This document shows, in pieces, positions 6,319 to 10,264 of a stretch of 10,264 bases of DNA; the stretch's first letter is position 1, and the number at the start of each line of letters is the position of its first letter. This DNA comes from JBFWIL01 sp050256015 (GTDB taxonomy: Bacteria > Bacteroidota > Bacteroidia > Bacteroidales > Prolixibacteraceae): the NCBI GenBank assembly GCA_050256015.1, contig JBFWIL010000083.1, positions 1 to 10,264 of the forward strand, in the 5' to 3' direction. Below the pieces are notes generated by a model. The model was given only the letters and a program-made list of their open reading frames with translations, had not been told where the DNA came from and searched no databases. Position numbers and translations under genes: made by a program.

Positions 6319-7062
6319 ATGTTTCAACACATGGCCCGCAGCCTGGTTAAGATCAGAAGAACGTCAAGCACCAATAACTATGCCATTCGTCAAATGGCTG
6401 ATCATGAGCTTAAAGAGGGGACTGTCTTTTTGGCATATGAGCAGACGGATGGGAAAGGCCAGCTGAATAATCGCTGGGAAAGCGAAGAAGGGAAAAACCT
6501 GACATTTTCCATTGTGCTGATGCCTGCTTTCCTGGATATACGGAAGCAATACATGCTTTCCAAGGTAGTCTGCCTGGGACTGGTCGCATTCTTGAGCCGT
6601 TTTACCCGGGGGGTCATGATTAAATGGCCGAACGACATCTATGCCGGTGATCGGAAAATATGTGGTATTTTGTTTGAGAATGCGGTGATGGGCGGCGATC
6701 TGGCTTATTCTGTCGTGGGTATCGGACTGAACATCAACCAGACCGTTTTCCGTTCATCTGCTCCAAATCCGGTATCTTTAAAAATGATCACGGGCAAGGA
6801 TTATGATCTGGACGTTATGCTATATGAATTATTAAAAGAGATTGATGCGCTTTATCTTAAATTACAGAACGGGTTTTTTGATGAACTTAACCGTGCCTTT
6901 CATGAAAAGCTTTACCGGCTGAATGAGTGGCGAACGTATAAAGATGAAAACCACGAATATTCAGGAGAGATCATTGGTGTTAATACCACCGGACAGCTTA
7001 AGATACGTGAGAAAGACGGATTTATTCATGAATATCATTTTAAGGAGGTGGAGTACCTGTAA
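6319..7062 (+). CDS. birA: Biotin--[acetyl-CoA-carboxylase] ligase (BirA without DNA-binding domain)
   Basis: The enzyme activates biotin with ATP and attaches it to a lysine of the biotin carrier protein of acetyl-CoA carboxylase, the first step of fatty acid synthesis. At 247 residues it has the catalytic and C-terminal domains only and lacks the N-terminal winged helix of E. coli BirA, so it should not act as a repressor. Visible motifs are TSSTNNYA (15-22), the biotin/AMP loop TDGKGQLNNRWESE (43-56, the Bacteroidota form of GRGRxGR), KWPNDIY with catalytic K102, CGILFE, and VGIGLNIN. The C-terminal SH3-like domain ends at FKEVEYL. The start is ATG 6319; ATG 6331 (second Met) is possible and would shorten it by four residues. 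It is divergent from rsfS, and a protease gene follows after 125 bases with its own promoter. Confidence 0.93.
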   Translation: MFQHMARSLVKIRRTSSTNNYAIRQMADHELKEGTVFLAYEQTDGKGQLNNRWESEEGKNLTFSIVLMPAFLDIRKQYMLSKVVCLGLVAFLSRFTRGVMIKWPNDIYAGDRKICGILFENAVMGGDLAYSVVGIGLNINQTVFRSSAPNPVSLKMITGKDYDLDVMLYELLKEIDALYLKLQNGFFDELNRAFHEKLYRLNEWRTYKDENHEYSGEIIGVNTTGQLKIREKDGFIHEYHFKEVEYL

Positions 7063-7138
7063 GCTATTCCTTATTTTGCTTGTTTGCCGGTTGGTTGATT
7101 TTTTTGGCCCGTTTGTTGGCTTTCTTCTATTATTTTTC

Positions 7139-7167
7139 TTTGTTTTCCCGCTTTGCTGTTATCTTTG
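7139..7167 (+). promoter_or_regulatory. Bacteroidota-type promoter for the S41 protease gene
   Basis: A -33 element TTTG (7139-7142) and an exact -7 element TATCTTTG (7160-7167) are separated by 17 bases, close to the usual spacing for the Bacteroidota primary sigma factor. Transcription would begin near 7173, about 15 bases before the ATG at 7188. This supports independent transcription of the protease gene and argues against starts further upstream. Confidence 0.55.
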
Positions 7168-7187
7168 GAAAAGATAATCGGAAGGGA

Positions 7188-8708
7188 ATGAAAAACTTAT
7201 TATATTATTTTTTTCTGCTGTTGCTGTTGTCCGGGATGTGGTATGCCTGCAGCGACAGTGAAGACGATTTGTATGCGGACGACGGAGACTCGGAGACGGA
7301 AAGTTCGGAAGAAGAAGATTCGGGTGAGGAATCCGGCACGGTTGATGCGGCCACCCTGGCCATCAACCGGTGGATCTGGGAAAATATGGACGAATTGTAC
7401 TACTGGAACGATCAGGTTCCGGACACCATCGGGCTGGATCTGAAGCAGGAGGAAGATCCGGAAGCGTATTTTTATAAACTGCTTGTTGAGGAGGATATAT
7501 TTTCCTGGATTACAGACGATTATGCTTCTCTTCAGGCGGGTTATGAGGGAGAGCCTGTGGCGATGGGTTATGATCCTACATTTTATACCTTCGGAAATGC
7601 ACCGGACCAGGTTTTTATGGTTGTGAATTATGTTTATCCCGGTTCCGGCGCCGAAACAGCCGGATTGCGGAGGGGGAATGTCATTCTGGAGATCAATGGA
7701 GAAGAGCTGACTACAGACAATTACTATGAACTCTATTCCGGTTCATCCTATACGGTAAGCCTGGGAAGCATAACGCTTGAGGATGATGTGTATTCTATCG
7801 GACTTTCAGGTACTACGCTCAGCCTGACTTCCAGTATTCCGGACACGGAACCGATCATCTTTTCCGGCGTTATTGATACCCTTGGGCTGAATATCGGGTA
7901 TATGAATTACGCTGAGTTCCTGGTCGGATCCGACGATAAATTTTTGGAAAGCATGGATGAGGTTTTTGCTGGTTTCAGGTCGGCCGGCATTTCCGATATG
8001 ATCGTGGACCTGCGTTATAATCCGGGAGGCGATGTGGATGCAGCCGTGCACCTGGCTTCGCTGATTGCTCCTTCCGGAAATGTTTCCGGAAAAGATGTCC
8101 TGGTAAATCTGGAATTCAATGCGGATTACCAGGCTTACCTGGAAAGGAATCTCCCGAATGAGTTGTATTATACGTTTGATGCTTCGGTTTCCGAAAATCT
8201 GAATCTGAACAGCATCTATTTTCTTACCACGGCGGGAACGGCTTCTGCCAGTGAACTGGTTATTACCGGACTTGATCCGTATATGAATGTGGTACAGGTG
8301 GGAGAAGCAACTTACGGCAAGTATTACGGGGCCTATGTGCTTCCGGATGAGAAGGAGGAATGGGCTATGCTGCCAATCGTTATGAAATATTCCAATGCCG
8401 CTGGGTATACGGATTTTGAAGATGGTCTGGAGCCTGATTATGAATCGTATGATGACTTTGTTGTGGATGATGCTTTATACAATGACCGGTTAATTTACCT
8501 GTATCCGCTGGGAAATCCATCGGATCTGATGACCAAAACGGCTATTGAGCTGATTGCAGGCACATATTCAACTCCGGCGGTGGCTTCCCGTTCTGTTTCA
8601 GACAAAGCCGGTTTCCGGCGAATGGTTTTGTGCGGCAGAACAGCCGAACTCCGCAGAACCCTGCTGGTTCCCGCACCGGAGATTTTAAAGAATGCCATGC
8701 CGGATTAA
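7188..8708 (+). CDS. S41-family (C-terminal processing type) peptidase, lipoprotein
   Basis: A 506-residue exported serine protease of the S41/CtpA family. The N-terminus is a hydrophobic signal (LLYYFFLLLLLSG) ending in WYAC, so Cys21 is probably lipidated. Residues 22-50 are an extremely acidic linker (15 Asp/Glu of 29, no basic residue) resembling the Bacteroidota signal for surface export of lipoproteins. A PDZ-like domain follows at about 143-205 (PGSGAETAGLRRGNVILEING). The protease core has DLRYNPGG (274-281), TASASE with the probable nucleophile S353, and GEATYGK with the probable general base K378. The Ser-Lys spacing of 25 matches E. coli Tsp. Upstream in-frame starts exist, but they lie before the promoter box and would bury the signal peptide, so ATG 7188 is chosen. 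The substrate is unknown. The gene ends converging on the LuxR remnant. Confidence 0.93.
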   Translation: MKNLLYYFFLLLLLSGMWYACSDSEDDLYADDGDSETESSEEEDSGEESGTVDAATLAINRWIWENMDELYYWNDQVPDTIGLDLKQEEDPEAYFYKLLVEEDIFSWITDDYASLQAGYEGEPVAMGYDPTFYTFGNAPDQVFMVVNYVYPGSGAETAGLRRGNVILEINGEELTTDNYYELYSGSSYTVSLGSITLEDDVYSIGLSGTTLSLTSSIPDTEPIIFSGVIDTLGLNIGYMNYAEFLVGSDDKFLESMDEVFAGFRSAGISDMIVDLRYNPGGDVDAAVHLASLIAPSGNVSGKDVLVNLEFNADYQAYLERNLPNELYYTFDASVSENLNLNSIYFLTTAGTASASELVITGLDPYMNVVQVGEATYGKYYGAYVLPDEKEEWAMLPIVMKYSNAAGYTDFEDGLEPDYESYDDFVVDDALYNDRLIYLYPLGNPSDLMTKTAIELIAGTYSTPAVASRSVSDKAGFRRMVLCGRTAELRRTLLVPAPEILKNAMPD

Positions 8709-8720
8709 GTCGGGGCCCCG

Positions 8721-8905
8721 TTAAATAAGTTCTTCGGGATTGAAATGCCGGATATCCAGCAGTTTGTTCATGATGGCTACATGGTTAGCCCTGATATTGA
8801 CTTGATATTCAGTTTTTCCGTTATATTTTTTCGATGCGAGATAACCGTGTGGATGCTGATGTGAAGAAGGTCGGCAATTTCTTTGTTGGTATGGCCAAAC
8901 CGCCT
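8721..8905 (-). pseudogene. Truncated, frameshifted remnant of a LuxR-type HTH transcription regulator
   Basis: Read on the minus strand from 8905, the codons give RRFGHTNKEIADLLHISI, then HTVISHRKNITEKLNIKSISGLTM, then TAG at 8779-8777. Shifting one base there, reading continues AIMNKLLDIRHFNPEELI to TAA at 8723-8721. The pieces together match the DNA-binding helix-turn-helix of LuxR-family regulators common in Bacteroidota (NKEIA...ISIHTV.SHRKNI..KL.IKS..GLT.YAIMNKL). A single lost base within ATG-TA(N)-GCC explains the frame change. The N-terminal part of the regulator is absent, because the remnant begins right after the stop codon of the SRPBCC gene and no start codon serves it. Both lesions argue that it is dead. 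A sequencing error could explain the frameshift but not the missing front half. Confidence 0.75.
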
Positions 8906-9355
8906 TTAATGGTAAGGCAGCCTGATGAGCATTTCTGCCAGCTGGTTAATACCTTCCTCCAGTTTTTTGTTGACCATCATTTTGATCATAGTGCTCATGT
9001 CGGCGTGCAGGGTAAGCCGAAACTTTGTTTTATACGGGGTGTCCGGCAGCAATTGAATCCAAAAGGTGATACCGATGGGCAATCCGTCTGAACCGGCTAT
9101 TTTTATAGTTTTGACCGGTTCCCGTTCGATGATCCTGATTTCTGCCGGGCCCAGGCCCGAAAGCTCAAAGCGGCAAGAATCCCTGTCCGATTCAAACCGA
9201 CTGACCTTTATCTGGGGAAGCTGCTCGTTCATCCGGGCAAGCAGTCCATCGCTTACATACTGCGCAAGATGCTCAAAATTGGAAAGGTAGTTATAGACGA
9301 CTTCCTGGTTGTGATCTATAGTTTTGATCTCACTGACGTATTTTTGTATTGCCAT
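8906..9355 (-). CDS. SRPBCC-fold (START-like) small protein of unknown ligand
   Basis: A 149-residue soluble protein beginning MAIQKYVSEIKTIDHNQEVVYNYLSNFEHLAQY, which is the usual opening of the SRPBCC/polyketide-cyclase-like fold found in Bacteroidota. The middle (RFELSGLGPAEIRIIEREP) and end (TLHADMSTMIKMMVNKKLEEGINQLAEML) give the expected beta sheet and long C-terminal helix lining a hydrophobic cavity. It follows pyrE after six bases on the same strand and is surely cotranscribed. The C-terminus, IRLPYH, is close to the normal end of the family, so the gene looks complete although a regulator remnant starts directly after its TAA. The ligand and role are unknown. Family and position are well supported; function is not. 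Confidence 0.86.
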   Translation of the reverse strand: MAIQKYVSEIKTIDHNQEVVYNYLSNFEHLAQYVSDGLLARMNEQLPQIKVSRFESDRDSCRFELSGLGPAEIRIIEREPVKTIKIAGSDGLPIGITFWIQLLPDTPYKTKFRLTLHADMSTMIKMMVNKKLEEGINQLAEMLIRLPYH

Positions 9356-9361
9356 ACGGTT

Positions 9362-9994
9362 TTATTTTCCCCAGTTAGCCGGGTCCTCACGCCACTGATT
9401 CAGCGATTCGATATCCGATTTCTTTATTTCTCCTTTTTCCAGCGCCACATCCAGCAGAACCTGGTAACGGCTCAGGGTGGTCAGTTCAATGCCTGCCCGT
9501 TCAAAATTCTCTCGCGCTAACGGGAAATTGTAGGTGAAAATAGCCAGCATCCCCAAAACATCACCGCCGAAATTGTTAATGGCGTCCACGGTTTTAAGAC
9601 TGCTGGTTCCGGTAGAAACCAGGTCTTCTATAACCACGACCTGTTGTCCGACTTTCAAATCGCCTTCAATCAGGTTCTCCAGTCCGTGATCTTTTGGCTT
9701 GGAACGCACGTAGATAAAGGGCAGCCCAAGTTTCTGAGCCACCAGGATTCCGTGGGCAATGGCTCCGGTGGCCACTCCGGCGATAACTTCCGCCTGCGGA
9801 TATTTTTTCCGGATGAGACGGACAAACTGGTCGCGGATAAAACTACGGGTCTCCGGATAGGACAACAGTTTCCGGTTGTCGCAGTAGATCGGGGCTTTCC
9901 AGCCTGAAGCCCAGGTAAACGGATTGGAGGGCTGAATTTTTATGGTGTTGATTTCGACGAGTCTTTTGGTTACTTCCAGTTGAATGTCTTGCAT
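9362..9994 (-). CDS. pyrE: Orotate phosphoribosyltransferase
   Basis: PyrE joins orotate to PRPP to form orotidine monophosphate in de novo pyrimidine synthesis, in the cytoplasm. The 210-residue protein has the substrate region NPFTWASGWKAPIYCDNR (24-41), the flexible catalytic loop RSKPKDHGLENLIEG (97-111, with K99, K101 and H103), and the PRPP-binding motif VVVIEDLVSTGTS (119-131). The frame continues upstream to 10114, but those 40 residues overlap the divergent NUDIX-like gene and have no family counterpart. ATG 9994 (MQDIQLEVTKRL) gives the standard N-terminus. The SRPBCC gene begins six bases after its stop. A candidate promoter box is at 10038-10045. All expected catalytic residues are seen. 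Confidence 0.97.
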   Translation of the reverse strand: MQDIQLEVTKRLVEINTIKIQPSNPFTWASGWKAPIYCDNRKLLSYPETRSFIRDQFVRLIRKKYPQAEVIAGVATGAIAHGILVAQKLGLPFIYVRSKPKDHGLENLIEGDLKVGQQVVVIEDLVSTGTSSLKTVDAINNFGGDVLGMLAIFTYNFPLARENFERAGIELTTLSRYQVLLDVALEKGEIKKSDIESLNQWREDPANWGK

Positions 9995-10037
9995 AATCGG
10001 TAATTGTTTTACTAGTTTTACTGTCACAAAGCCAATG

Positions 10038-10045
10038 CAAATGTA
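10038..10045 (-). promoter_or_regulatory. Possible -7 promoter box for pyrE-SRPBCC
   Basis: The minus strand reads TACATTTG, an exact TAnnTTTG match, 43 bases before the pyrE ATG. It overlaps the presumed start codon of the divergent gene at 10041. No clear -33 element is visible at the right distance, so this is a modest prediction. Confidence 0.35.
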
Positions 10046-10264
10046 CGAAGTTTTTTTGAATGAGTGCCTGTTGTGCTTTCCCGGCAGGGGGAAGAATTCA
10101 CTAAATTGTAACAAGGGGGAGCTGGTTGAACTGGAGGATGTTGCCGCTTTCTATAATTTATTGTCGGCCATTGAGAAAGCTTCTCCTCAAGCGGGTAAAA
10201 GACTGGTATGCAGCTTCGGTCCGGCTTTACCTGATTTTTTCCCGGACTGTCTGAGACGGATTTC
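10041..10264 (+). CDS. Probable NUDIX hydrolase, N-terminal part (3' end outside window)
   Basis: An ATG at 10041 (another in frame at 10035) opens a frame with no stop through the window end, giving about 74 residues that start MYEVFLNECLLCFPGRGKNS. The pattern, a short beta hairpin beginning MY.VF.N, a middle helix (DVAAFYNLLSAIEKA), then a strand and a FF..CLRRI segment, resembles the roughly 70-residue leader that precedes the NUDIX domain in a Bacteroidota family often encoded divergently from pyrE. The NUDIX box itself would lie beyond the window, so the family is inferred from the leader and the neighbour, and the substrate cannot be told. Cysteines at residues 9, 12 and 23 are unusual. 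It is divergent from pyrE across 46 bases. Confidence 0.5.
   Translation, partial: MYEVFLNECLLCFPGRGKNSLNCNKGELVELEDVAAFYNLLSAIEKASPQAGKRLVCSFGPALPDFFPDCLRRI

Noticed and set aside
7041..7050. Ideal Shine-Dalgarno sequence TAAGGAGGTG near the birA end
   Set aside because: It codes for the last residues of BirA (KEV), no start codon with a real gene follows at the right distance, and Bacteroidota rarely rely on such sites.
7080..7187. In-frame upstream extension of the S41 protease
   Set aside because: It precedes the predicted promoter box and would place 36 residues before a good lipoprotein signal peptide.
8711..8720. Perfect palindrome CGGGGCCCCG between convergent gene ends
   Set aside because: It has no loop and no following T-run; too short to call a terminator or protein site.

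Overview
The window reads as chromosomal core DNA from a member of the Bacteroidota, most likely order Bacteroidales. The evidence is the protein signatures (CydB, PssA, RsfS, FtsH and BirA all carry Bacteroidota-type sequence), exact matches to the unusual Bacteroidota -7 promoter box (TAnnTTTG) in several gene gaps, and weak Shine-Dalgarno sites. I cannot name a genus. There are no rRNA, tRNA, CRISPR, transposon or phage genes.

Layout. At the left edge (+ strand) is the 3' end of cydB, the cytochrome bd oxidase subunit II gene, followed by a tiny one-helix membrane protein gene (383-502) that sits where a CydX-type subunit would be expected. From 6196 down to 560 (- strand) is a tightly packed run read in the order rsfS, ftsH, LUD/LutC-like gene, DUF2007-like gene, cdsA, psd, pssA. 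It joins ribosome silencing and membrane protein quality control to the whole bacterial route to phosphatidylethanolamine: CdsA makes CDP-diacylglycerol, PssA makes phosphatidylserine, Psd decarboxylates it. On the + strand, divergent from rsfS, lie a biotin-protein ligase gene (6319-7062) and a gene for an acidic, probably surface-exposed S41-family lipoprotein protease (7188-8708). From 9994 down to 8906 (- strand) are pyrE and a small SRPBCC-fold protein gene, followed directly by a broken remnant of a LuxR-type DNA-binding domain (8905-8721). At the right edge a + strand gene, probably NUDIX family, starts at about 10041 and leaves the window.

No gap between genes exceeds 300 bases. The region is mostly conserved housekeeping and I do not see a new multi-gene system. 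The points most worth a second look are the cydX-like small gene, the Arg-to-His change in the catalytic motif of PssA, the frameshifted and truncated LuxR-HTH remnant, the surface protease gene beside it, and the orphan LUD and DUF2007 genes inside the phospholipid operon.
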